From Cellvibrionales bacterium UBA5860 (GTDB taxonomy: Bacteria > Pseudomonadota > Gammaproteobacteria > Pseudomonadales > Porticoccaceae), in the NCBI GenBank assembly GCA_002431545.1, contig DJFY01000066.1:1-18084 (forward strand): a DNA stretch of 18,084 bases, written 5' to 3'. The notes under the pieces were generated by a model. That model was given only the letters and a program-made list of their open reading frames with translations, was not told the origin of the DNA and did not search any database. Made by a program: the position numbers and the translations under genes. Shown here one piece after another: positions 1-7,550 of the stretch; position 1 is the stretch's first letter, and each line of letters starts with the position of its first letter.

Positions 1-804
1 GCCCAGAGCCGGCTCATTGCCCAGTGGATGAGCCTGGGTTTCATTCACGGCGTGATGAATACAGACAATATGCTGCTGTGCGGCGAAACTGTCGACTACG
101 GCCCCTGTGCCTTTATGGACGGTTACGACCCGATGAAAGTCTTCAGTTCGATCGACACCCAGGGGCGTTACGCCTTCGCCAACCAGGCCGAGATCGGGCG
201 CTGGAATCTGAGCTGGCTGGCGCAAGCTCTCCTGCCACTGATGACAGAGGCCGCCGGCGGCGACGAAAAAAACGCACTAAAAAAAGCTGAATCCATACTA
301 CAAAACTACACCACCCTGTTTTTGGCTCATTATCAGTCCTTTCTCGCCGAGAAACTGGGCTTCCGCGATGTCCATGCCGAGGTCAACGAGTTGAGCCTTA
401 AGCTGCTACAACTTATGGCGCAGGAAAACGCTGACTACACGCTGACATTTCGCGCACTCACTGATTATCTGGCCCCTGCCGATAGGCAGCCCATTCTGCA
501 AACCGTACATAAGCTGTCCGCCGCTTTTACGCCCTGGATCCAAGACTGGCAGGCATTGCTGGCGCACCACAAAACAGACCACACACAAGCCCGGCAACTC
601 ATGGCGGAAAAAAATCCGGTATTTATTCCACGGAACCATATAGTGGAAATCGCGATCCAACAGGCCATGCAGGGGGATTACGCCTTTTTCAACCGCATGG
701 CCGACGTTTTAAACACGCCGTTTACATACCTGGAAGAACACCGAGAATTTGCCATCGCCCCCACTCCGGAACAGGAAGTGAGACAAACATTTTGCGGCAC
801 ATGA
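1..804 (+). CDS. selO: Protein adenylyltransferase SelO (YdiU family), 3' part only
   Basis: SelO is a pseudokinase-fold enzyme that transfers AMP from ATP to Ser/Thr/Tyr residues of proteins and is linked to redox stress. The gene enters from the left edge: frame 1 is open from base 1, so the N-terminal half is outside the window. Visible are the metal-binding stretch HGVMNTDNM and the DFG-like IDYGP-type segment (DYGPCAFMDGYDP), followed by QGRYAFANQ and the W-N-L-x-x-L-A-Q helix, all typical of the family. The protein ends in Cys-Gly-Thr, which puts a Cys at the third-last position, where E. coli SelO has its redox Cys and the human protein its selenocysteine. The E. coli partner Cys, in a segment I recall as FICNHSD, is replaced by VFSSID here; another Cys lies in DYGPC. 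It is followed by a 105-base gap and metY. Identification is firm. Confidence 0.93.
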   Translation, partial: AQSRLIAQWMSLGFIHGVMNTDNMLLCGETVDYGPCAFMDGYDPMKVFSSIDTQGRYAFANQAEIGRWNLSWLAQALLPLMTEAAGGDEKNALKKAESILQNYTTLFLAHYQSFLAEKLGFRDVHAEVNELSLKLLQLMAQENADYTLTFRALTDYLAPADRQPILQTVHKLSAAFTPWIQDWQALLAHHKTDHTQARQLMAEKNPVFIPRNHIVEIAIQQAMQGDYAFFNRMADVLNTPFTYLEEHREFAIAPTPEQEVRQTFCGT

Positions 805-909
805 TCTTTGTTGGCTAAGCTTGCTTCTTCACAAAGGCTAAACCAGAAAAACTTTTAAAAACGTCCTGCACAAATGCCTCAATCGAAAAACAACATAAGG
901 AATTGAGAT

Positions 910-2184
910 ATGCAAATCGAAACCCAGGCCATTCACGCGGGCTTTAACGACGACCCCACCACCCGCGCTGTAGCCGTACCGATTTACCAAACCACATCCT
1001 ACAGTTTTCGCGATACCCAGCACGGTGCCGATCTTTTCGATTTGAAAGAACAAGGCAACATCTATTCGCGCATCATGAACCCCACCAACGATGTGCTCGA
1101 GCAACGGTTGGCGGCTATGGAAGGCGGCATCGGCTCGCTGTGCGTTGCCTCGGGCATGGCGGCAATTACCGCCACCATCAATACCCTGGCGGGAGCGGGC
1201 AACAATATCGTCAGCGTCAGCCAGCTCTATGGGGGGACCTACAATTTATTTGCCCATACGCTGCCCCAGCAGGGTATCGAAGTGCGCATGGCCTCGGGGG
1301 ATGACATCCCCGCACTTGAGGCCTTAATCGACGACAACACTCGCGCGGTATTTTGCGAATCCATCGGCAACCCGGCGGGCAATATTGTCGATATCAAGGC
1401 GCTATCCGACATGGCCCATAAACATGATGTGCCGGTAGTCGTGGATAACACCGTCGCCACACCCTACCTGTGCCGCCCCTTCGAGCATGGCGCGGATATT
1501 TCCGTGCACTCATTGACTAAATACATCGGCGGCCACGGCACCACCATCGGCGGCATTATTGTTGACAGCGGTAATTTCCCCTGGGCCGGCAATCCCCGCT
1601 TCAAGCAGTTTAACGAGCCGGACCCCTCCTACCACGGCGTGGTCTACGCGGAAGCGTTGGGTGAAGCGGCATTTATTGGCCGTGCGCGCGTCGTGCCCCT
1701 CCGCAATATGGGTGCGGCACTGTCACCCTTTAACGCCTTCCTGGCCCTACAGGGACTGGAAACCCTGGCCCTGCGTATGGATCGCCACGTGGAAAACGCC
1801 CAGAAAGTGGCTGAATTTCTCGACGGTCACGAGCAGATTCAATGGGTCAATTACGCCGGCCTGCTCGACAGTCGCTACCACGAACTGGCGCAACGTATGA
1901 CCGGCGGCAAGCCGTCGGCGATACTCAGTTTCGGTATTGAAGGCGGCGCAAAAGCCGGCGCCAGGTTTATCGACGCCCTGCAGTTGATCAAACGCTTAGT
2001 GAATATAGGCGATGCCAAAAGTCTTGCCTGTCACCCGGCCAGCACCACGCATCGGCAACTCAATCCCGATGAACTTGCCGCCGCCGGTGTCAGCGAAGAC
2101 CTGGTGCGCCTCTCCATCGGCATCGAGCATGTGGCAGATATTATTGGGGATATCGAGCAAGCGCTGGTGGCAGCCAAAGGCTAA
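910..2184 (+). CDS. metY: O-acetylhomoserine sulfhydrylase (PLP-dependent, Cys/Met metabolism family)
   Basis: This 424-residue cytosolic enzyme belongs to the Cys/Met metabolism PLP family and most resembles MetY, which makes homocysteine from O-acetylhomoserine and sulfide. The start is the ATG after a purine-rich AAGGAATTGAG region. Features seen: IHAGF near the N-terminus, YSRIMNPT (52-59, cofactor phosphate contact in the neighbouring subunit), CVASGMAA (78-85), the VVDNT segment (177-181) with the Asp that pairs with the pyridine nitrogen, and the Schiff-base lysine K204 in SVHSLTKYIGGHG. The insertion around 215-245 (FPWAGNPRFKQFNEPDPSYHG) and the length near 425 fit O-acetylhomoserine sulfhydrylase rather than cystathionine gamma-synthase (about 380-390). 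Family assignment is firm; choice of acetyl over succinyl ester is inferred from length and insertion. It is probably monocistronic, with a hairpin downstream. Confidence 0.93.
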   Translation: MQIETQAIHAGFNDDPTTRAVAVPIYQTTSYSFRDTQHGADLFDLKEQGNIYSRIMNPTNDVLEQRLAAMEGGIGSLCVASGMAAITATINTLAGAGNNIVSVSQLYGGTYNLFAHTLPQQGIEVRMASGDDIPALEALIDDNTRAVFCESIGNPAGNIVDIKALSDMAHKHDVPVVVDNTVATPYLCRPFEHGADISVHSLTKYIGGHGTTIGGIIVDSGNFPWAGNPRFKQFNEPDPSYHGVVYAEALGEAAFIGRARVVPLRNMGAALSPFNAFLALQGLETLALRMDRHVENAQKVAEFLDGHEQIQWVNYAGLLDSRYHELAQRMTGGKPSAILSFGIEGGAKAGARFIDALQLIKRLVNIGDAKSLACHPASTTHRQLNPDELAAAGVSEDLVRLSIGIEHVADIIGDIEQALVAAKG

Positions 2185-2219
2185 CACTAACGAGCAACTG
2201 CTACTTACCTCGAAGGCTC

Positions 2220-2239
2220 CGGCCCGCGAATGCGGGCCG
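2220..2239 (+). terminator. Hairpin, likely terminator between convergent metY and the epimerase
   Basis: A perfect 8-bp stem (CGGCCCGC / GCGGGCCG) closes a GAAT loop 35 bases after the metY stop. The following tract, ATCTGTTTCC, is only weakly T-rich, so efficiency is uncertain. The next gene is on the other strand and its stop lies 64 bases further on, so the hairpin could act in both directions. Confidence 0.5.
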
Positions 2240-2303
2240 ATCTGTTTCCTGCCGATGTACTAAAAATAGCCGACCAACTGCCCGGCAAATTACTCAAACC
2301 TGA

Positions 2304-3251
2304 TCACTCAGACGGATGGCTCATCACTTCAGCAAGGGCCGGTGTCAGCTCCTGATGTCGAAAGCGGTAACCTGCTTCGGTGAGTTTGCGAGGTTGGACG
2401 CGCAGGCTGGTCAATAGCATTTGCTCGCCCATCTCGCCAAATGCCAATTTAACGATCGGGGCCGGTAATGGAAATATGGCAGGGCGTTTCAGGACTTTGG
2501 CCAATGCCCGCGTAAAGTCGGCATTGGTCACTGCCGCGGGCGAAACAAAATTGATCGGGCCATCGAGGCTTGTTTCGGCCATGACAAACGCCACCATGGA
2601 CTCGAGCTCGGGCAAGGTCAGCCAACTGAACCACTGGCGACCGTCGCCGATGCGACCACCCAGACCTAGCTTAAAAGGTGACATCATGCGCGCAAGCGCA
2701 CCTCCCAAGGGACTGAGCACGACACCAAAGCGCATGTGCACCAGGCGCACGCCCGCATCATCCAAAGGCTGGGCGATGGGTTCCACTTGTTGGCAGATTT
2801 CAGATAAAAAACCCGAACCGGATGGGCTGCTTTCATCGACGATGTGATCACCGGTATCTCCGTAGTAACCTATTGCAGAAGCCATCATCACCAGTTCGGG
2901 TTTTCTTTCCATCGCCATAATTGCTTCGGTTAATATCTCCGCGCCATTGATTCGGCTGCGTAAAATACGACGCTTTTTAGCTGGGCTCCAGCGGCCATCT
3001 CCGGCATTTTCACCAGCCAGATGGATCACGACATCAATACCACCATGGTCCACGCTCGAGATATCGAGCGGCAACAAACGACACTCGCGGGTTTCCGGGC
3101 ACCAGTAAACTTCACTCACAGGCCTTTGTTCATCGTCGGCAATCCGCCTGAGCGCCAACACCCGATGTCCCTGAGCACTGAGAAATTCAATCAGGGCGTT
3201 GCCAATCAAACCGCTTGCACCGGTCACGAGAATGACTTTAGGTTGCTGCAT
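2304..3251 (-). CDS. yfcH: TIGR01777 family NAD(P)-binding epimerase (SDR39U1/YfcH type)
   Basis: An atypical extended short-chain dehydrogenase of 315 residues. The N-terminal Rossmann motif TGASGLIG lies at 10-17, the motif ASAIGYYGDTGD occupies the place of the usual Tyr/Lys region, and the C-terminal DUF1731 portion is recognisable (LRVQPRKLTEAGYRFRHQELTPALAEV). Length is close to that of E. coli YfcH. The substrate of this family is not established; 'epimerase' comes from fold similarity. The start is the ATG whose complement is at 3249-3251; no strong ribosome binding site is visible before it. The gene is divergent from ppk2, with 79 bases between the two starts, so both promoters must be in that gap. 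I am sure of the family, not of the reaction. Confidence 0.9.
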   Translation of the reverse strand: MQQPKVILVTGASGLIGNALIEFLSAQGHRVLALRRIADDEQRPVSEVYWCPETRECRLLPLDISSVDHGGIDVVIHLAGENAGDGRWSPAKKRRILRSRINGAEILTEAIMAMERKPELVMMASAIGYYGDTGDHIVDESSPSGSGFLSEICQQVEPIAQPLDDAGVRLVHMRFGVVLSPLGGALARMMSPFKLGLGGRIGDGRQWFSWLTLPELESMVAFVMAETSLDGPINFVSPAAVTNADFTRALAKVLKRPAIFPLPAPIVKLAFGEMGEQMLLTSLRVQPRKLTEAGYRFRHQELTPALAEVMSHPSE

Positions 3252-3330
3252 GGCAGACTAATCGCCTCGCTGTGTTATGTTTAATCGTGACACCACACCC
3301 CGGCTTCACCTGCGCCAAAGGGATCGAAAT

Positions 3331-4089
3331 ATGAAAAAGAGCGCCTATAAAAAAGAGCTTCTGCAACTCCAGATCGAGTTGGTCAAGGCACAAAAACAGA
3401 TTATCGACCAGGACCACAAACTGCTGGTGATTCTGGAAGGCCGCGATGCCGCCGGCAAGGACAGCACCATCAAGCGCGTCGTGCAACATTTGAGCCCACG
3501 GGAAACAAGAGTGGTCGCATTGGGTAAGCCCTCTGATCGCGAGCAAAGCACCTGGTATTTTCAGCGCTACGCAGCCCATTTACCTGCAGCCGGGGAATTC
3601 GTCCTGTTTAACCGCAGTTGGTACAACCGCGCTGGCGTCGAGCGGGTAATGGGTTTTTGCAGCGACGACGAATACCGCGAGTTCATGGACACTGTGGTGG
3701 AATTTGAATCCATGTTAGTTCGTTCCGGTATCCACCTGGTCAAGTTTTACCTCGATATCGACAAGCACGTGCAGGAACAACGTCTGGCTGAACGCCGCAG
3801 CGACCCACTGAAACAGTGGAAACGAAGCCCCATCGACGATCGCGCACAAGCCCTGTGGGATGAATACAGCAGTGCGCGCAACACCATGCTGACTCGTACT
3901 GACCATCCGGCGGCACCCTGGACTATCGTGCGCGCCAATAACAAACGCAAGGCTCGACTCGAGCTGATCAAACATCTGCTCCTCGAGCTGCCCTACCCGG
4001 ACCGGCGGGGCGCATTGCTCAAGCCCGACTCGGACGTGCTCTTCCATTTTGCCGCGACGCTGATCGATTCCGAGCGCATAGCGACCTAG
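3331..4089 (+). CDS. ppk2: Polyphosphate kinase 2 (PPK2)
   Basis: PPK2 moves phosphate between polyphosphate and nucleotides, usually making GTP/ATP or phosphorylating NDP/NMP at the expense of polyP. The protein is a 252-residue single-domain P-loop kinase: Walker A EGRDAAGKD at 36-44, the Walker B-like VLFNRSWYNRAGVERVMGF from 91, and the lid with basic residues AERRSDPLKQWKRSPID (154-169). The open frame extends 18 codons upstream to an ATG at 3277, but the ATG at 3331 is preceded by AAAGGGA at suitable distance and matches the usual PPK2 N-terminus, so I choose it. One PPK2 domain and this length fit class I or III; substrate class cannot be settled by eye. A strong hairpin lies 83 bases downstream, so it is probably transcribed alone. 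Confidence 0.93.
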   Translation: MKKSAYKKELLQLQIELVKAQKQIIDQDHKLLVILEGRDAAGKDSTIKRVVQHLSPRETRVVALGKPSDREQSTWYFQRYAAHLPAAGEFVLFNRSWYNRAGVERVMGFCSDDEYREFMDTVVEFESMLVRSGIHLVKFYLDIDKHVQEQRLAERRSDPLKQWKRSPIDDRAQALWDEYSSARNTMLTRTDHPAAPWTIVRANNKRKARLELIKHLLLELPYPDRRGALLKPDSDVLFHFAATLIDSERIAT

Positions 4090-4171
4090 CCCCAAACTCT
4101 ATGCCGACTGGTCGTACGAGACCTGCCTCGCAGCAACCCATCAATGTAATTTAGTAAACCACTGACCCTTG

Positions 4172-4196
4172 CAAAAACTGACGTAGTCAGTTTTTG
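4172..4196 (+). terminator. Rho-independent terminator after ppk2
   Basis: A perfect 11-bp inverted repeat (CAAAAACTGAC / GTCAGTTTTTG) around a GTA loop, with five T in the 3' arm and A-runs in the 5' arm. It lies between ppk2 and the rudS promoter region, so it would insulate the light-type operon from ppk2 transcription. The A/T symmetry would allow function in both directions. Confidence 0.75.
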
Positions 4197-4249
4197 TGCC
4201 GCTCGCCGCTGACTCAGGTTACAGCCTTCTGGTCGACAAAAACAAATCT

Positions 4250-4274
4250 TGTACAACTATTGACTTGATGTATA
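4250..4274 (+). promoter_or_regulatory. Putative MerR/LitR operator 1 overlapping the operon promoter
   Basis: The half-sites TGTACA (4250-4255) and TGTATA (4269-4274) are separated by 13 bases. The first lies within the 8-base palindrome TTGTACAA (4249-4256). The form T(G/A)TACA-N-TGTA(C/T)A matches what I remember for LitR-type MerR regulators of photolyase operons in Pseudomonas; I recall a spacer of 12, and here it is 13. The site overlaps a plausible sigma-70 promoter: TTGTAC (4249-4254), a 16-base spacer, and TATAAC (4271-4276), giving a transcription start near 4283. Confidence 0.55.
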
Positions 4275-4298
4275 ACTTTGGCTACCTTAGCCAAACCT

Positions 4299-4323
4299 TA
4301 TACAAAATCTATATCTGTGTACA
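4299..4323 (+). promoter_or_regulatory. Putative MerR/LitR operator 2, same geometry as operator 1
   Basis: The half-sites TATACA (4299-4304) and TGTACA (4318-4323) are again 13 bases apart. The four half-site starts fall at 4250, 4269, 4299 and 4318, so the spacing is 19-30-19. This second pair lies downstream of the inferred transcription start and covers the likely GTG start codon of rudS, which suggests that bound regulator would block elongation or initiation. Function is inferred from symmetry and from the MerR gene being the second gene of the operon. Confidence 0.5.
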
Positions 4324-5270
4324 ATTTTAATCCGAAACGCCCTCAACTAGGTATCAGTAGCTGCGTCACCGGCCAGGAGGTCCGCTACGATGCCGGCCAT
4401 AAACGCTCCGCGTTTTGTATGGAAACGCTGGCTGAGCACGTCGATTTCCTGCCCCTGTGCCCGGAAATGGCCATCGGCATGGGCAGCCCAAGACCCACCA
4501 TACGCCTGGTGCAAGCGCCGACAGGCCCGATTGCCCGTTGCGCGGACGGTCGCGATCTGACCCAGGCCCTGCAGGACTACGGGACGGAAAAAAGTCGAGA
4601 ACTGAACGTTATCGCGGGTTATATCTTCTGCGCCAAATCGCCAAGCTGCGGCATGGAGCGTGTCAAGGTCTACGACGCCGAGGGCAAGGGCAGCCGCAAA
4701 ATAGGCACCGGTGTGTTCGCGGCAGAGTTGATGGCCAGGCAGCCCAACCTGCCGGTAGAGGAAGATGGGCGTCTCAACGACCCGGTACTGCGGGAGAATT
4801 TTATCGCCCGCGTCTACGCCTACCAAGACTGGCTCAGCATCATGCACGATGGCTTGAGCGCGGCCGCACTGATCGATTTTCACAGCCGCTACAAATTTCT
4901 GCTGATGGCCCACAGCCCAACAGCCTACCTGGAATTGGGCAACCTTTTGGCGAACCTTTCAGCTGACATTGACCGCATCGCGCAGCGTTATATCACGCGA
5001 CTCATGCGCACACTGGCGCAACCGATTACCCGGCGCAATCACGCCAATGTGTTGCAACACATTCAAGGTTATTTGAAAAACAGCCTGAGTTCGGCAGAGC
5101 GAGTCGAACTGGCAAAAAACATCGACAAATATCGAATCGGCAAACTACCCCTATTGGCCCCCATCACGCTGATTCGACATTACCTGGCTGTGCACCCCAA
5201 CGCTTACATGGAAAGCCAGCGTTATCTGCAGCCCTACCCCGACGAACTGGGACTAAGATATGGCATCTGA
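4317..5270 (+). CDS. rudS: RudS-type tRNA 4-thiouridine desulfidase (TudS/DUF523 + DUF1722)
   Basis: RudS enzymes remove sulfur from 4-thiouridine in tRNA, the base that absorbs UVA, and their genes are often linked to photolyase genes. The N-terminal TudS/DUF523 domain (about 10-160) has the three expected Fe-S cysteines: C16 in LGISSC, C48 in PLCPE and C111 in KSPSCG. The C-terminal DUF1722/YbgA domain (about 165-310) has FHSRYKFLLMAHSP (188-201) and is the tRNA-recognition part in the described family. The frame is open to a TTG at 4278, but that codon lies before the inferred transcription start. The GTG at 4317 gives 317 residues and a short lead into LGISSC as in homologues. Neither start has a clear Shine-Dalgarno sequence. 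It is the first gene of the operon and overlaps the MerR gene by 11 bases. Domain identity is firm, the start is not. Confidence 0.88.
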   Translation: MYNFNPKRPQLGISSCVTGQEVRYDAGHKRSAFCMETLAEHVDFLPLCPEMAIGMGSPRPTIRLVQAPTGPIARCADGRDLTQALQDYGTEKSRELNVIAGYIFCAKSPSCGMERVKVYDAEGKGSRKIGTGVFAAELMARQPNLPVEEDGRLNDPVLRENFIARVYAYQDWLSIMHDGLSAAALIDFHSRYKFLLMAHSPTAYLELGNLLANLSADIDRIAQRYITRLMRTLAQPITRRNHANVLQHIQGYLKNSLSSAERVELAKNIDKYRIGKLPLLAPITLIRHYLAVHPNAYMESQRYLQPYPDELGLRYGI

Positions 5271-6096
5271 GGCACTACTCCCGATACGTGAAGTCGCGCG
5301 CATCACCGGCGTCAACCCGGTAACACTGCGTGCCTGGCAACGTCGCTATGGCCTGATAAAACCACAACGCACCGAGAAAGGGCACCGGCTGTACAGCAAG
5401 GCCGATATCGACCTTATTCGGGAAATCCTGTACTGGCTGGAACAGGGCGTCAGTATCGGCAAAGTCAAAGGCTTACTGGGCCAGGACGAACACAGTGTCA
5501 CCGAGGTGGACTCCAGCTGGGAACAGGCACGGCGGGATTTACTCGACTCAGCCAAGGCACTGACCCACGACAAACTAGAAAAACAATTGCGGGAGCTGGC
5601 CAAGCTATATCCCACACAGCTTTTCTTACGCCGCATTGTAGAACCCTGGCTAGCCGAGATGGCGACCCTGCCAAGGCCGGACCGGGAACTCATACAACAC
5701 AGTGCACAGGCGGTACTGACTCACTTTATTCATCAGGTACTGACCATCCAGTCGGGTCCCCGCATAGCGGTGGGTTCGATCGGCGATGCGCGCGCCCTGT
5801 CCACCACGCTGGTGCGTTACGAACTGCAGGGTATGGCCTGTCGCAGTATAGACCTTGGACAGGTCAAATCGGAGCAACTACCCCTGGCCCGATCACGCCT
5901 TGACGCCGATGCTTATGTGCTGGTGCTGGGCAGCGGGCTTACCGGACTCTGGTTTATGCAGCACCAGCCCGAATGGCCTGAACCGCTGTTCCTCGTTGGC
6001 CAACTGGGAAACGTTTACCGCGCACAGGGCTGGCTCAACAAACCCTTTGCCCAGCACGTCTCCGATCTGGAGGATTTTCCGCCATGCGACATCTAA
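5260..6096 (+). CDS. MerR-family regulator of LitR/CarH type with degenerate cobalamin-binding domain
   Basis: A 278-residue transcription factor. Residues 6-74 are a MerR winged helix (IREVARITGVNPVTLRAWQRRYGLIKPQRTEKGHRLYS). The middle (about 85-165) resembles the helical cap of B12-dependent photoreceptors, with W130 and H147 but not in the CarH W-x9-E-H spacing. The C-terminal part (about 168-278) has a Rossmann-like pattern, but the cobalamin loop E/D-x-H-x-x-G reads D176-A-R178-A-L-S181, so the His that ligates cobalt is Arg and the Gly is Ser. B12 binding in the usual way is therefore unlikely. Position as second gene, overlapping both rudS and phrB, suggests autoregulation through the paired sites upstream of rudS. 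In Pseudomonas, related regulators without B12 work with a short LOV protein (from memory); no LOV gene is in this window. Confidence 0.85.
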   Translation: MASEALLPIREVARITGVNPVTLRAWQRRYGLIKPQRTEKGHRLYSKADIDLIREILYWLEQGVSIGKVKGLLGQDEHSVTEVDSSWEQARRDLLDSAKALTHDKLEKQLRELAKLYPTQLFLRRIVEPWLAEMATLPRPDRELIQHSAQAVLTHFIHQVLTIQSGPRIAVGSIGDARALSTTLVRYELQGMACRSIDLGQVKSEQLPLARSRLDADAYVLVLGSGLTGLWFMQHQPEWPEPLFLVGQLGNVYRAQGWLNKPFAQHVSDLEDFPPCDI

Positions 6097-7550
6097 TGTG
6101 GTTTCGCAGCGATCTACGTGTTCGCGACAACCCGGCGCTATACCAGGCCGCGATCGATGCGGATCGTGTCACCGCGTTATATATCGACTGCCCCGGCCAG
6201 TGGCGGCGGCATCACAGCGCAGAAATTCAACGCGATCTGGTACGCCGTTGCGTGGATTCTCTGGCAAAAGGACTGGCGACACTAGGTGTTCCGCTGCGCG
6301 TCATCACTGTTGACACCTTCGCAGAAGTACCGGCCAGCGTGCACGATCTCGTGCAAAAGCTGGATATCGACGCGGTGTTCTGTAACAGCGAAATCGGTAT
6401 CAATGAAGCGCGGCGTGACCAGGCGGTGGCGGCTCGACTGGATATCCCGCTTCACGCCTTTAATGGCGACTGCGTCATTGAACCCGGCGCGCTACAAACT
6501 GCCAATGGCGAAATGTTCAAGGTGTTCACGCCCTTCTCGCGGGCGTGGCTCTCGATGCTCGAAACACGCGGCTGGACCTTGTATCCCTCACCCGCTGCTC
6601 AGGCCCCAGCCTTCGCACCGCAGGATCTCAACTGGCACCAAGGCACATGCGAGAAACAGGGCAAGGCGAAGAGTGCCGCATGGCCTGCTGGCGAGCGCGC
6701 AGCTCTGGCACGCTTGCGAGAATTTTGTGCACACGATCTCGCCGATTACGAAAAAAACCGAGACCTTCCGGCGCTATCCGCGACCAGTTCATTGTCTCCC
6801 TATCTGGCCATTGGCGTACTCTCGCCCCGCCAGTGCCTGAGCGTCATGGAAGAAAAACTGGGCTTTGTGCCGCTCAGTCGCGGTGAAATCGGTTTCGCCT
6901 GGCTCAATGAATTGATCTGGCGCGAGTTCTATCGCCATCTTATGGTGGCCCATCCCCGCCTTTCGATGCACCGGGCCTTTAAACCGGAAACCGAAGCCCT
7001 GCGCTGGCGTCGCGACGAGAACGACTTTCAGTGCTGGTGTCGGGGGGAAACCGGTTTTCCCATCGTAGACGCCGCCATGCGCTGCCTTAACGAAACCGGC
7101 TGGATGCACAACCGCTTACGCATGATCTGCGCCAGCTTTCTCTGCAAAGACCTGCACATCGACTGGCGCTGGGGCGAGTGCTATTTCATGTCGCGACTGA
7201 TCGACGGCGATCTCGCCGCCAACAACGGCGGTTGGCAATGGAGCGCCAGCACCGGGGCAGACGCAGCACCTTACTTTCGAATGTTTAATCCTACGCGGCA
7301 AAGCGAAAAATTTGACCCCGACGGTAAATTCCTGCGCCGCTGGCTTCCGGAAATTAGCGACGTACCCGCCGCGCATATTCACCAGCCGCGCACCTGGCTG
7401 GACCAGCACCAGCCAAATAATCCCTATCCAGCACCTATTGTCGACCACGGCAAGGCCCGCGAATGCACCTTACAGCTGTTTCGACAATTAAGCGAAACTT
7501 GCGCCGTCAATGACCGCGCGGGACAAAAGCAAACGGTACTGCCGCTATGA
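6084..7550 (+). CDS. phrB: Deoxyribodipyrimidine photolyase, class I CPD type
   Basis: Uses blue/near-UV light and FADH- to split cyclobutane pyrimidine dimers in DNA. The protein has 488 residues, close to E. coli PhrB (472). The N-terminal antenna-chromophore domain starts with HLMWFRSDLRVRDNPAL. The C-terminal FAD domain shows the cofactor-contact stretch LSATSSLSPYLAIGVLSPRQ, then WLNELIWREFYRHLM, and the long signature running from GFPIVDAAMR through GWMHNRLRMI, DWRWGE and NNGGWQWSASTG to PYFRMFNPTRQ. The Trp residues of the electron-transfer chain appear to be present. The gene overlaps the regulator by 13 bases and the next gene by 4 (ATGA), so translation is probably coupled. A cryptochrome role is less likely given the classic CPD photolyase motifs and context. 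Confidence 0.96.
   Translation: MRHLMWFRSDLRVRDNPALYQAAIDADRVTALYIDCPGQWRRHHSAEIQRDLVRRCVDSLAKGLATLGVPLRVITVDTFAEVPASVHDLVQKLDIDAVFCNSEIGINEARRDQAVAARLDIPLHAFNGDCVIEPGALQTANGEMFKVFTPFSRAWLSMLETRGWTLYPSPAAQAPAFAPQDLNWHQGTCEKQGKAKSAAWPAGERAALARLREFCAHDLADYEKNRDLPALSATSSLSPYLAIGVLSPRQCLSVMEEKLGFVPLSRGEIGFAWLNELIWREFYRHLMVAHPRLSMHRAFKPETEALRWRRDENDFQCWCRGETGFPIVDAAMRCLNETGWMHNRLRMICASFLCKDLHIDWRWGECYFMSRLIDGDLAANNGGWQWSASTGADAAPYFRMFNPTRQSEKFDPDGKFLRRWLPEISDVPAAHIHQPRTWLDQHQPNNPYPAPIVDHGKARECTLQLFRQLSETCAVNDRAGQKQTVLPL

Noticed and set aside
805..909. Weak inverted repeat (CTTTG / CAAAG) after selO as terminator
   Set aside because: The stem is only 5 bp with a loop of about 20 bases and no T-run follows.
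3421..3650. Asn instead of Asp in the Walker B-like motif of PPK2 (FNRSWYNR)
   Set aside because: I recall both FDRSWYNR and FNRSWYNR among PPK2 proteins, so this is normal variation and not a sign of inactivity.
6084..7550. Photolyase gene as a cryptochrome-type light sensor
   Set aside because: The motifs are those of a classic CPD photolyase with no long C-terminal extension. A sensing role cannot be excluded, but nothing in the sequence points to it.
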